DNA of 15,170 bases from Eggerthellaceae bacterium (GTDB lineage: Bacteria > Actinomycetota > Coriobacteriia > Coriobacteriales > Eggerthellaceae). Location: positions 1 through 15,170 of the forward strand of contig CAAEDC010000242.1 in NCBI GenBank assembly GCA_900754495.1, written 5' to 3'. Both the position numbers and the translations under genes were made by a program. Every line of letters begins with the position of its first letter. The stretch's first letter is position 1. A model generated the notes under the pieces. The model made no database searches. It saw only the letters and a list, made by a program, of their open reading frames with translations, and was not told the origin of the DNA. Below are positions 8,501 through 15,170 of the stretch, in pieces.

Positions 8501-8587
8501 AAATCGTTTCTGAACTCGCTTCCCAGCCATACGGTGAAAGTGCGTTCCGCGGACGAGATCGTCGCCGCGTTGGAGATGTTGCGCTAA
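5576..8587 (+). CDS. dinG: DinG-family helicase with N-terminal DEDDh exonuclease
   Basis: The 1003-residue protein joins two enzymes. Residues about 45-205 are a DnaQ-like 3'-5' exonuclease: DTETTG (D51, E53), HNVGFD (D136) and H187/D192 make the DEDDh set. From about 320 follows an XPD/DinG superfamily-2 helicase: Walker A EAGTGVGKS at 343-351, DEAH at 535-538, and motif VI QAAGRLIR at 947-954. Four cysteines (C416, C481, C486, C493) are spaced 64, 4 and 6, close to the C-x73-C-x4-C-x5-C pattern of the E. coli DinG iron-sulphur cluster. The region between the enzymes (about 245-315) is polar and Ser/Glu-rich. Likely role: DNA repair or removal of replication-blocking structures. No ribosome site precedes the ATG. 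The next gene starts 30 bases after the stop, suggesting an operon. Confidence 0.92.
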   Translation: MENQTEQISPALLQFVSDGTPDSIISRYASLPSRAAEADYGELDTDIVVLDTETTGFSFNHDELTQIAAARMERGEITEWFITFVNPGKPIPEDVAHLTNIHDEDVADAPLPEEALASLVEFVGSSKIVAHNVGFDRTFTTRHPSGYPLLENTWIDSLDLARIALPRLKSHRLIDIVKAFDAPLSTHRADADVAATCAAFRILLAAVEAMPSELVSNIAGMATREQWQTRVVFEYFASRNKEAGDKESEAGKSSSAKERSFSLRSMRWNRLGAGKEQRTASKSEEAEESAPLSVPSSEEISEAFSSEGLVGSLYPSFETRKEQVQMAQAIRDAFDEGDNLVVEAGTGVGKSMAYLVPSALTALRSNATVGIATKTNALLDQLVYRELPALSQALCESGFGRELVYASLKGFSHYPCLRKVDRLAQEGPREREVQGELKTQAPALAALLSYIEQTDYDDMDTLKIDYRLLPRVAITTTSHDCLRRKCPYFGSSCFVHGARRRAENADIVVTNHSLLFCDLAADGGLLPPVKQWVVDEAHNAEDEARRAFSVKLTAEDLLRLAERVDAAESTRTVFSRAERRVQTAAEDEKATLYHALSSKARSAGSAYAAAVRDFCAHMKDLLYFDASKRSHGYEYVDLWINDDIRRSSVFQSLASFGATMREKAEKLVSSCQELVGYLEEIEGAADVQREIAAVAMDLKDIIAASEVILDIAPEGFAYSATLCRKKDRAAEVLEALLVNVGSALNETLYARTRSTVFTSATLSVDGSFRSFENAMGLNEGDGAHSRLLELDSSYDFDNNMVVYVVDDIPEPNDPRYLPALEQLLIRTHLAQGGSMLTLFTNRREMEKCFETVQPELKKNDLRLVCQKWGVSVKGLRDDFLADEHLSLFALKSFWEGFDAPGATLKGVIIPKLPFSKPTDPLSCERAARDDQAWRHYVLPKAIIETKQAAGRLIRKADDTGVLILADRRLLTKGYGKSFLNSLPSHTVKVRSADEIVAALEMLR

Positions 8588-8617
8588 CGCGGCGCACGGA
8601 AAGACGCTGCCGAGACC

Positions 8618-10015
8618 ATGAGCAAACGTTCCGACAAACTCAACCACGCCGCCCATGTGAAGAAGAGCACGCGGGGTACGTCGAACGAGCTTTCGTTCAG
8701 CGTCCTGGATGCCGCCCGCAACGCGCTGGACGATGGAAAGGATCCGTCGAGCGATCAGGCGAGGGGTTTCGGGCGCATTCGTCTCTTCACGCTGCCGATC
8801 GGCCGGAGGAAACCTCCCGCCACGCCGAAGAAGGACGAGCTCGCGGCGTTGATGGGAGGCTCTTCACCGGTTCCCTCGTCGGCTTCGAGCACTCCTTCCC
8901 TGGTCAAGCCGGTGGAGTCCGATAAACCCTCATCCGAGGCTCCCGCGATTCCGCTGCCTCAGGCGGAACCCAAGGCTCCGAAGCCGGCTCAGCCCAAGGT
9001 TCCGAAGCCTGCGCAGCCTTCACCCTCCCGCTTCGAGCGAGCGCCGCGCAGCACCGGCCGCACCTCGGAGGAGGAAATCGCCTGGCGCAAGGCACGCCGC
9101 CGGAAGGGGAAGATCCTCGCGGGCATCCTCTGCGCGGTGATCATCGTCGCATTGGCGGGAGCGGGGCTGTTCTATCTCTATCAGGACAATGTCCGCTATC
9201 AGCAGAACACGCAGCTGCTGCAGGAATCCGCCGACGCTTTGACCTCGACGGATGAGTTCCTCTTGGCTCTCGACGATGCGCTGCAGGATCCTCTGGGCGA
9301 CCAAGCGGAGACGTTCTTCAACGATCGGCTGGGTGATCTCGCCTCCATAGACTCGTCCCTTCAGCTGGCGGAAAGCAAGGCTGACGAGGCCATGCAGGGC
9401 CTCCGCGAGACGGTGGAGCGCGAGGCGGCAGACGCCCTCATGGCGACTTCGGCCGCGCGGCAGACGTTGGTCGACCGAGGATGGAAGATCCTCGAGGACT
9501 CGGTCGGCATGAAGAGCCTCTACGAACGGGTGGGGGAGGCCTGGCAGCAGACGGGCGAGGCGGACAGCCTGGCGCGCGAGGCAGCGCAGCTTGCGGGGGA
9601 GAACTCGCAAGAGGCGATCACCCGATCCACGGAACTCTCCAACGAAGCATCCGCCCTGTTCAGCGATGTGCGCGCGACCATGGAGGCTTTGGCGCAGGAG
9701 GACGCCGAGGTGGATTTGAGCGCCCAGATCGCCTATCTCGACAAGCGTATCGAGGCGTTGGGATACGCCGTGGCGTCGAACGACGCGCTGTTGGCGCGCG
9801 ACACGGCGGTTGCCGTCGAGCAGAACGATGCCTACAACGCGGCGGACAAGGAAGCCACCTCCCTCGCGGCGGCGTTGCCGATCGATCCGGGACAGCCCGT
9901 TTTGGACGTTTTGGAAGCGCGCCTCGCCGATCCGATCGAGGCATACGAGGCCGCACGCGGGCAGGCTTCAACTTCGGATGCTTTTCTGCGTGATTATTTC
10001 AGCAGATCAGCGTAA
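8618..10015 (+). CDS. single-pass membrane protein with Pro-rich tail and helical outer domain, function unknown
   Basis: I do not recognise a family. The 465 residues fall into three parts. Residues 1-163 are polar and basic, with a Pro/Ser-rich stretch (about 80-145) holding a near-duplicate PKAPKPAQP / PKVPKPAQP. One membrane segment follows at about 166-188, just after the cluster RKARRRKGK. The remaining 277 residues are acidic and Ala/Glu/Gln-rich with the look of long helices or coiled coil. The positive cluster places the N-terminus in the cytoplasm and the helical part outside. Such a layout suits an envelope or division-site protein, but that is inference. It lies 30 bases after dinG in the same direction with only a weak ribosome site (GGAAAG, 8598-8603, too far back), so it may depend on dinG transcription and translation. 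Confidence 0.85.
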   Translation: MSKRSDKLNHAAHVKKSTRGTSNELSFSVLDAARNALDDGKDPSSDQARGFGRIRLFTLPIGRRKPPATPKKDELAALMGGSSPVPSSASSTPSLVKPVESDKPSSEAPAIPLPQAEPKAPKPAQPKVPKPAQPSPSRFERAPRSTGRTSEEEIAWRKARRRKGKILAGILCAVIIVALAGAGLFYLYQDNVRYQQNTQLLQESADALTSTDEFLLALDDALQDPLGDQAETFFNDRLGDLASIDSSLQLAESKADEAMQGLRETVEREAADALMATSAARQTLVDRGWKILEDSVGMKSLYERVGEAWQQTGEADSLAREAAQLAGENSQEAITRSTELSNEASALFSDVRATMEALAQEDAEVDLSAQIAYLDKRIEALGYAVASNDALLARDTAVAVEQNDAYNAADKEATSLAAALPIDPGQPVLDVLEARLADPIEAYEAARGQASTSDAFLRDYFSRSA

Positions 10016-10025
10016 TAGCGTATAC

Positions 10026-10055
10026 TTGCTAAGATATGCATGCAGTGTGTATAAC
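10026..10055 (+). promoter_or_regulatory. promoter of the M28-like gene
   Basis: TTGCTA (10026-10031) and TATAAC (10050-10055) are spaced 18 bases, with a TG before the -10 box. Transcription from about 10062 would give a leader of some 20 bases containing GGAAGG (10069-10074), 8 bases before the ATG at 10083. Confidence 0.55.
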
Positions 10056-10082
10056 ACCTGACTAGAGCGGAAGGCGAACATT

Positions 10083-13000
10083 ATGGCCGACGTCATGGAG
10101 CATGTTGCGTACCTGTCCCAGGAGATAGGCCCGCGTCCTGCCGGGACCGAGGAAGAGCAGCAGGCTGCCCTATACATTACCGAGCATATGCAGAAGGAAG
10201 CCGGGCTTTCGGCGGTTATCGAGGACTTCACCGGGGTGTCCAACAACGAGCTTCCCCGTGCGATCTGCAGCGCAGTGACCCTGGTTTTCACCATTTTGGC
10301 GCTCCTGCTGCCCGTCGTGGCGCTTCCTGCGGCGATCGTCGCCATCCTGTCGGCGGCCATCTACGTCGCCGAGGCGTTCGATAAGCCGATCCTTTCCCGT
10401 CTGCTCTCGCGCGGCGTCAGCCAGAACGTCGTCGCGAAATACGAGCCGGGCTACTCTCCCGAATCGGGCAACTCCCGCCGCCGCAAGATCATCCTTGTGG
10501 CTCATTACGACAGCGGCAAGGCGCGCGCCGAGCTCAAGAACCCGATTCTGACGGCGCTTCCGATCGTTAAATGGGTTGTCCTCGGCGGCTTCGTTCTGAC
10601 CGCCTTGCTGTTGCTGCTGGGCAGCACGGTGTTCGCCCATGCCTCTGGCGCGGTCGATATCGTGCTGACGGTCATCACCGTCATCGGCATGATCGCCGCC
10701 GCACTGCCCCTCGTGCAGTTCATCCTGGGCAAAGTCGCCTCGTACAACGACGGTGCCAATTGCAACGCCTCCGGCGTCGCGGTTCTGATGGAGGCCGCCG
10801 CCCGCGTCGGCCGCGGCCGCACGGACATGTCCTCCGTCGGTGCCGAACAGCCCCAGGTCACGATCCATGGCGAGCAGGCCGCGCGCGCGGAGGGCCTCAT
10901 CCCCGAAGGCGCCGAGGTCTCGTATGCCGCCGCGAGCAAGCCGGTCGACGACAACGCGACCCCCGCGGAGCGCCTGGCGGCCGCGAAGGCGGCGGTTGCC
11001 GCTTTGTCCGGCAAGCCGGTGAGCGACTTCATGTCGGAGGAGATCCTCAACGCGTCCGTGTCGATCAACATGCCCGAGCCCGCCGCCCCCGCAGCGGCGG
11101 AGGTCGCCTCGCCGGCGTCGTTCCCGTCGGCGGAGGTCCAGCCGGCGGTCGGCCAGATCGCCGAGGAAATCCCCGCATCCACTCCTGCCATCCAGGTCGA
11201 GGCCGCGGTACCCGCTACGGAAGCGCAGCCCATCGTTCAGCAGGAGGCTGCAGCGGAGGAGCAGCAGGCGGAGAGCGATCTTCCCGCGTGGTTCGTGTCC
11301 GCGCAGAAGAAGGCGAAGCGCCCCGCCGTCGACAACAAGCCGGTTCAGCGCTCGCGCTACGCCGATGCCCTCGAAGCGGCAGTCTCCGAGAGCAGCGTCC
11401 ACTTCGAGGAGGCGAACAACGCCGTGCTCGCCGAGGCGCAGCAGCGCATGCAGGCGATGAGCGACGGCATCTTCGAGGTGAAGGCGCCCGAGTCCTCCTG
11501 GCTCCAGGCTTCGTCCGGCGCTGCGGTTGCGCAAGCGGCTCCTGTCGAGCAAGAGGCATCCGCTCTCGCCGCGACGCAGGTCGGCGTTTCCCAGGAAGCG
11601 ACTCCGGCCCAGCAGGCCGAGCAGCCTGCTCCGGTCGCGGAATTCGCGCAGGCGGCCCTCTATCCGTCGAAGACCCAGCCAGCGCCCGTCATCACCATCC
11701 TGCCTGAGGATCTTTCGGTTCCGGATCTGAGCGATCAGGGCGAGGTTCCCCTGCCGGCGTTCCTTTCGGAGAAGCCGCAGGTCCAGACTTCTGCGGCAGA
11801 TGGCGCCGTCGACAGCGTTGCTTCTCCATCGCCCGAGGCAGTTCCTTCCGCGGACGCGCCGGCGGCGGATCCCGACAAGACGATCGCCGCCGCCCCCGTG
11901 TTCGTGGACACGGTGACGGCGGGCACCGATCCTTCGCTTTCGGCCGAATTCGAGGCGATCTCGCTTGAGAATCCGACGCAGGCCCATCCGCCCATCGTGC
12001 TCCCCTCGATCAGCGGCACCGAGCTGCCGGCGGTTCAAATCGAGGATCTGAAACAGCGTGCGCCCCTCGCCGAGCAGCGCACGCCCGGCGATCGCTCCGC
12101 CAAGGGACATCTGAACATCCCCACGATCGATCCGCTGCATCCCGCTGCCCAGGAAGCCGCCCATCGCGGCCTTTCCGCCGCGGAGCTGCGCTCGTCGCTT
12201 CCGTCGCTGTCGGGTGCCCTGCCGCATGTGGAGGAGGCCCCCTCGACGGTCAGCCTCACCGGCTCCTTCGCCCCCATCGGCGCGACGAGCTCTTCCGACC
12301 GCGTGGGCGATGAGCTGCTGGAAGACGTCGATCCCGAGGATATCTACATCGAGGACGCGGACGATTCCGAGTACGAGGAGACGTTCACCGACGCCGGCGC
12401 GTTCGCCGGACCGGGCTATGTGGAGATGCCCAAGTCCCGCGTGCGCCGCCTCTTCGACCGCTTCCGCCACAAGGAGCGCGAGGAAGAGTCCACCCCGCAA
12501 GAGTGGTTGCAGGTCGACGATTCGTTCGAGGCCCGCTCGGTCGGCGCGGCACGCGGCGGCTGGGAGAGCTTCCGCGACGAGCAGGACGGCCAGCAGGACT
12601 ACGTCCCCGAGCAGAGCGCGCCCTACGGCGACGCCTACGCTGACGAGGCGTTCGACGATTACGACGATTACGACGACGATGACTACGGCTACGGCGACGA
12701 CAAGCGCGGATCGGGTCGTTCCTGGTATGGCGGCGCGTTCTCCCGCGTGAAGATGGGTCGTGTCGACATGCGCTCCGGCAAGGAGGGCGAGCCTCCGCTG
12801 GAGGGGGAGAACCCCGAAACCCCGCAGCCCGAGGCGCCCGAGATGCAGAAGATCTACCAGTTCCGCAATCCCGACATCAACACCGAGGTGTGGTTCGTTG
12901 CCCTGGGTGCGGAGCTCGGCGGACACAGCGGCATCCGCGCCTTCATCGCCGAGCACGAGCATGAGCTGCGCGGCTCGATCATCATCGAGCTCGAGGCACT

Positions 13001-13313
13001 CGGCGGCGGCGATCTGTGCATGATCGACAACGAGGGCGGATACCGCGTGGCGAAGACCTCCTCCCGCATGAAGCGCTACACGCGTAAAGCCTCCCAGGCG
13101 AGCGGCGTCTCGATCGGTTCGGCTTCCCTGCTGTGGAAGAGCGGCGTTTCGTCGTACGCGATCAACCATGGTCTGCAGGCGATGCATCTCGCGGGCATGG
13201 AAGGCGGCAAGCCCGCGTTCTTCGGAGACAAGGAAGACACCGTCGACAACGTCGACGAGGGACTCCTCCGCGAGCGCGTCGACTTCGTGATGGAACTGCT
13301 GAAGAGCATCTAG
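10083..13313 (+). CDS. M28-peptidase-like membrane protein split by a long disordered insert; probably not a classical peptidase
   Basis: The 1076 residues open like an M28 aminopeptidase (LSQEIGPRPAGTEEEQQAA), then place two hydrophobic segments at 60-98. The first metal motif, VAHYDS (H141, D143), comes next, followed by two more segments at about 166-214 and NDGANCNASG at 222-231. From about 237 to 917 the sequence is Ala/Pro/Glu-rich and probably disordered, with a basic stretch at 784-800 and an Asp/Tyr repeat at 858-873. The fold resumes at 924 (VALGAELGG, LEALG, GDKEDTVDNVDEG). Compared by eye with M28 enzymes, the bridging Asp is C227, the catalytic Glu is A943 (E944 kept), the LDMIG Asp is E971, and the last His is G1048. 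With no signal peptide and two hairpins, both halves face the same side, probably the cytoplasm. Start and ribosome site are clear; the biochemical role is unknown. Confidence 0.88.
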   Translation: MADVMEHVAYLSQEIGPRPAGTEEEQQAALYITEHMQKEAGLSAVIEDFTGVSNNELPRAICSAVTLVFTILALLLPVVALPAAIVAILSAAIYVAEAFDKPILSRLLSRGVSQNVVAKYEPGYSPESGNSRRRKIILVAHYDSGKARAELKNPILTALPIVKWVVLGGFVLTALLLLLGSTVFAHASGAVDIVLTVITVIGMIAAALPLVQFILGKVASYNDGANCNASGVAVLMEAAARVGRGRTDMSSVGAEQPQVTIHGEQAARAEGLIPEGAEVSYAAASKPVDDNATPAERLAAAKAAVAALSGKPVSDFMSEEILNASVSINMPEPAAPAAAEVASPASFPSAEVQPAVGQIAEEIPASTPAIQVEAAVPATEAQPIVQQEAAAEEQQAESDLPAWFVSAQKKAKRPAVDNKPVQRSRYADALEAAVSESSVHFEEANNAVLAEAQQRMQAMSDGIFEVKAPESSWLQASSGAAVAQAAPVEQEASALAATQVGVSQEATPAQQAEQPAPVAEFAQAALYPSKTQPAPVITILPEDLSVPDLSDQGEVPLPAFLSEKPQVQTSAADGAVDSVASPSPEAVPSADAPAADPDKTIAAAPVFVDTVTAGTDPSLSAEFEAISLENPTQAHPPIVLPSISGTELPAVQIEDLKQRAPLAEQRTPGDRSAKGHLNIPTIDPLHPAAQEAAHRGLSAAELRSSLPSLSGALPHVEEAPSTVSLTGSFAPIGATSSSDRVGDELLEDVDPEDIYIEDADDSEYEETFTDAGAFAGPGYVEMPKSRVRRLFDRFRHKEREEESTPQEWLQVDDSFEARSVGAARGGWESFRDEQDGQQDYVPEQSAPYGDAYADEAFDDYDDYDDDDYGYGDDKRGSGRSWYGGAFSRVKMGRVDMRSGKEGEPPLEGENPETPQPEAPEMQKIYQFRNPDINTEVWFVALGAELGGHSGIRAFIAEHEHELRGSIIIELEALGGGDLCMIDNEGGYRVAKTSSRMKRYTRKASQASGVSIGSASLLWKSGVSSYAINHGLQAMHLAGMEGGKPAFFGDKEDTVDNVDEGLLRERVDFVMELLKSI
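12654..12671 (+). repeat. 9-bp tandem repeat in the Asp/Tyr stretch of the M28-like gene
   Basis: GACGATTAC occurs twice in a row and is followed by further GAC/GAT/TAC codons, giving Asp-Asp-Tyr repeats at protein residues 858-873. Repeats of whole codons keep the frame, so copy number can change without breaking the gene. Confidence 0.7.
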
Positions 13314-13335
13314 GACGGTTCGAGGCAATCGATCG

Positions 13336-13369
13336 AAACGGGCTCCGCCGCAAATGGAGCCCGTTTTCT
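13336..13369 (+). terminator. intrinsic terminator of the M28-like gene
   Basis: An 11-bp stem pairs 13336-13346 with 13356-13366 (left arm AAACGGGCTCC) across a 9-base loop, followed by TTTTCTT. It starts 22 bases after the stop codon. Confidence 0.85.
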
Positions 13370-13490
13370 TATGGGATTGGTTCCTCCGCTTCCGCCTGGA
13401 AAGCGGGTCTTCTGCCTCTTTTGGAGGGCAACTTGCCCACGCGCTTGTCAATGCGAGTGCAAATAAGCGTTTAATCAGGCGTTTTTCAGT

Positions 13491-13519
13491 TTGCATCAAG
13501 AGTGTTGTGATAGTATAAG
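13491..13519 (+). promoter_or_regulatory. promoter of the small zinc-ribbon gene
   Basis: TTGCAT (13491-13496) and TATAAG (13514-13519) are spaced 17 bases, the ideal distance. A start near 13526 gives a leader of about 70 bases with a possible small hairpin (CCCC 13534-13537 with GGGG 13546-13549). The stretch from 13370 to the promoter holds no gene I can support. Confidence 0.6.
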
Positions 13520-13596
13520 CGCCGCTGCAATTTCCCCGTTCGCATGGGGTTGTTGAATATCTGTTGTCGAGACGAACATAAAGGAGGTCCCGAATC

Positions 13597-13746
13597 ATGG
13601 CGATCGAGGCTTACTGCGTCAAGTGCAAGGCGAAGAAGGTCATGACCGACCCGAAGGAGGGCGTCACCAAGAACGGCAAGCCCATCACCAAGGGCAAGTG
13701 CCCCGACTGCGGCACCACCATCTGCCGCATCGGCAAGGTCAAGTAA
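13597..13746 (+). CDS. 49-residue zinc-ribbon protein of DUF5679 type
   Basis: The protein starts MAIEAYCVKCKAKKVM and carries two CxxC knuckles, C7/C10 and C35/C38, a typical small zinc-ribbon fold; a further C43 lies near the end. It is rich in Lys. Small actinobacterial proteins of this form are classed as DUF5679, with no established function; nucleic-acid or ribosome association would fit the charge and fold but is inference. The ribosome site AAAGGAGGT (13580-13588) is a near-perfect match to the 16S tail, 8 bases before the ATG. With a good promoter before and a strong terminator after, it is a single-gene unit likely to be well expressed. It is easy to miss because of its size. Confidence 0.9.
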   Translation: MAIEAYCVKCKAKKVMTDPKEGVTKNGKPITKGKCPDCGTTICRIGKVK

Positions 13747-13781
13747 CCTTTGCTGATATAGCTGCTTCGGTAAGAAGCGAC

Positions 13782-13818
13782 GAAGGGCGACCCGCCATCC
13801 GGGCCGCCCTTCTTTTTT
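13782..13818 (+). terminator. intrinsic terminator of the zinc-ribbon gene
   Basis: GAAGGGCG (13782-13789) pairs with CGCCCTTC (13805-13812), with an inner CCCG/CGGG stem, then six Ts at 13813-13818. It begins 35 bases after the stop. Confidence 0.9.
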
Positions 13819-13865
13819 CACAGTCTGAGCGATATTCTCCTGCTCAGACCGTTTTACATCGCAAT

Positions 13866-13899
13866 AAAAAAGCCCGGCTCTTGAACGAGCTGGGCTTTT
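13866..13899 (-). terminator. intrinsic terminator of the permease gene
   Basis: On the - strand a 13-bp stem with one G-T pair (13868-13880 with 13887-13899, 6-base loop) runs into six Ts (13871-13866). It begins about 40 bases after the permease stop and faces the preceding terminator, isolating the two convergent genes. Confidence 0.88.
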
Positions 13900-13939
13900 C
13901 AGGACAGGGATGCACAAACGCTGCTAAACCAGCGGCTCC

Positions 13940-15170
13940 TTACACCTCCAGGTGCTTGAACGCCTCGGGGACCTCCTTGTAGCCCTTCGATTTCACGGCG
14001 CCGATGATCAGGCCGATGACCAGCCAGCACACGCCGACGATGTAGGTGGGCGTCTGGAATCCGGTGAACACGTACACCAGGATGATGATGCCGATCCACG
14101 GACAGATGAGGTATTTCACCCAGTCGCCGAACGTCTTGCGCTTGCCTTCGCGCACGAAGAAGAACAGGAACGTGGCGAAGTTCAGCATCACGAACGAGGA
14201 CAGCGCGCCGAAGTTGACGAACTCGGCCAGGTCGTTCATGCGGTCCATCAACGGAAGCGCCAGGCACAGCGTGACGACGCCCAGGAACACCGAGGCGAAC
14301 CAGGGGGTCTGGTACTTGGGATGCACCTTGCCGAAGACGCGCGGGATGACGCCGTCGCGGCCCATCGAGTACAGCAGACGCGAAGAGGCCAGCTGCGCGT
14401 TCATGATGTTGGCGATGCCGATGGCGATGATGTTGACGACCAGCATGAAGATGTAGAGGCCCTGGCCGCCAACGATCATGACAGAGTCGAAGAAGCCCAT
14501 GTCGGGATCGGTGTTGGCCCAGTCGGGCTGGACGGCGGCGGCGATGTAGGTCTGCGCCACGAACACCACGATGATGAAGCACAGCGCGATGATGATGCCC
14601 TTGCCGATGTTCTTCTCGGGCTCACGCGTCTCCTCGGCCAGCGTGGACATGCCGTCGAAGCCGAGGAACGACAGCGCCGCCAGCGAGATGCCGGACGCGA
14701 TGAACTGCGGCGTGATCTCGCCCTCCTGATACAGCGGGGCGATGGTGAAGCCGTCGGCGCCGCCGTTTGCCAGGAAGTTGCAGCCCAGCGCGATGAAAGC
14801 GATCAGCGCGACGACCTCGATGACGAAGATGATCCAGTCCATGCCGCGGTTCAGGTGGATGCCGCGGATGTTCACGAACGTGTTGAACGCAATGAACACG
14901 ATGCCCCACAGCCACGCCGGGCTGTTGGGGATGAGCGCGGTGCCCCAGTTCATCACCATGACGATGAGCAGGCCGGGAACCAGGATGTAGTCCAACAGGA
15001 TCAGCCAGCCGGCGATGAAGCCCACATGCGGGTTGATGCCGCGCTGCACGTACGAGTACACGGAACCGGCGATGGGGAACCGCTTGCTCATGCGCATGTA
15101 GCTCATAGCCGTGAACAGGATGGCGACGAAGCCGATGATGTAGACCAGCGGCGTCATGCCGTGGCTGTTC
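13940..15170 (-). CDS. APC-superfamily amino-acid/polyamine permease, N-terminus beyond the window
   Basis: The frame is open from the window edge to TAA at 13942-13940 and gives about 410 residues rich in membrane helices. APC features are visible: FPIAGSVYSYVQRGINP with GFIAGWLILLDY in the early part (helices 2-3), SFLGFDGMSTLAEETREPEKNIGKGI in the middle (helix 6 and the following loop), and SSRLLYSMGRDGVIPRVFGK (helix 8 region). These proteins import or exchange amino acids or polyamines across the cytoplasmic membrane. The ATG at 15157 is probably internal: upstream codons stay open, and the GAGIF-type first helix is missing, so perhaps 40-60 residues lie outside. The substrate cannot be told from these residues. 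No partner gene is visible on this side. Confidence 0.93.
   Translation of the reverse strand, partial: NSHGMTPLVYIIGFVAILFTAMSYMRMSKRFPIAGSVYSYVQRGINPHVGFIAGWLILLDYILVPGLLIVMVMNWGTALIPNSPAWLWGIVFIAFNTFVNIRGIHLNRGMDWIIFVIEVVALIAFIALGCNFLANGGADGFTIAPLYQEGEITPQFIASGISLAALSFLGFDGMSTLAEETREPEKNIGKGIIIALCFIIVVFVAQTYIAAAVQPDWANTDPDMGFFDSVMIVGGQGLYIFMLVVNIIAIGIANIMNAQLASSRLLYSMGRDGVIPRVFGKVHPKYQTPWFASVFLGVVTLCLALPLMDRMNDLAEFVNFGALSSFVMLNFATFLFFFVREGKRKTFGDWVKYLICPWIGIIILVYVFTGFQTPTYIVGVCWLVIGLIIGAVKSKGYKEVPEAFKHLEV

Noticed and set aside
10571..11707. A 378-codon open frame in another + frame inside the M28-like gene
   Set aside because: It is almost all Arg, Gly and Ala, lies over the low-complexity insert and comes from codon bias; it does not suggest a frameshift in the real gene.
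10170..13598. A 1142-codon open frame on the - strand opposite the M28-like gene
   Set aside because: Its translation is rich in Arg, Gly, Asp and Leu with no recognisable domain, as expected opposite a GC-rich gene with biased third positions. The + strand gene has the promoter, ribosome site, terminator and protein-family motifs.

Overview
The window looks like a chromosomal segment near the replication origin of a moderately to highly GC-rich actinobacterium. The class Coriobacteriia (Eggerthellaceae-like) is the most likely home. This rests on the ParA/ParB sequences with Bacillus-type parS sites, the 49-residue DUF5679-type zinc-ribbon protein, putative leaderless starts, and GC-rich codon choice in the larger genes. 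The assignment is by eye and not backed by a search.

Region 1 (1-3785) is a segregation locus. It holds parA and parB (overlapping, + strand), then rlmN on the - strand. Three perfect 16-bp parS copies (TGTTTCACGTGAAACA) sit in the three intergenic gaps: before parA, between parB and rlmN, and between rlmN and ddl. The middle copy lies at the centre of a perfect 36-bp palindrome that also has the form of a two-way terminator. The outer copies overlap the expected -35 positions of the putative parA and rlmN promoters. Before parA, where rsmG often lies in other genomes, I see only a weak frameshifted coding remnant on the - strand.

Region 2 (3786-10015) has ddl (D-Ala-D-Ala ligase), then a convergent unknown gene for a C-terminally membrane-anchored protein whose stop codon overlaps that of ddl. 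Divergent from it runs a probable two-gene operon: a 1003-residue DinG-type helicase with an N-terminal DEDDh exonuclease and a full set of iron-sulphur cysteines, followed by a single-pass membrane protein with a long helical outer domain.

Region 3 (10016-13369) is one 1076-residue gene, the most unusual item here. It encodes an M28-peptidase-like protein in which four membrane segments and about 680 residues of low-complexity sequence interrupt the peptidase fold. Several catalytic or metal-binding positions appear replaced, so it may be a membrane-anchored, cytoplasm-facing pseudopeptidase or scaffold. It has its own promoter and terminator.

Region 4 (13370-15170) has a very small zinc-ribbon gene with strong expression signals, two facing terminators, and the 3' part of an APC-family amino-acid/polyamine permease on the - strand that runs off the window.

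I see no rRNA, tRNA, CRISPR array or insertion sequence.
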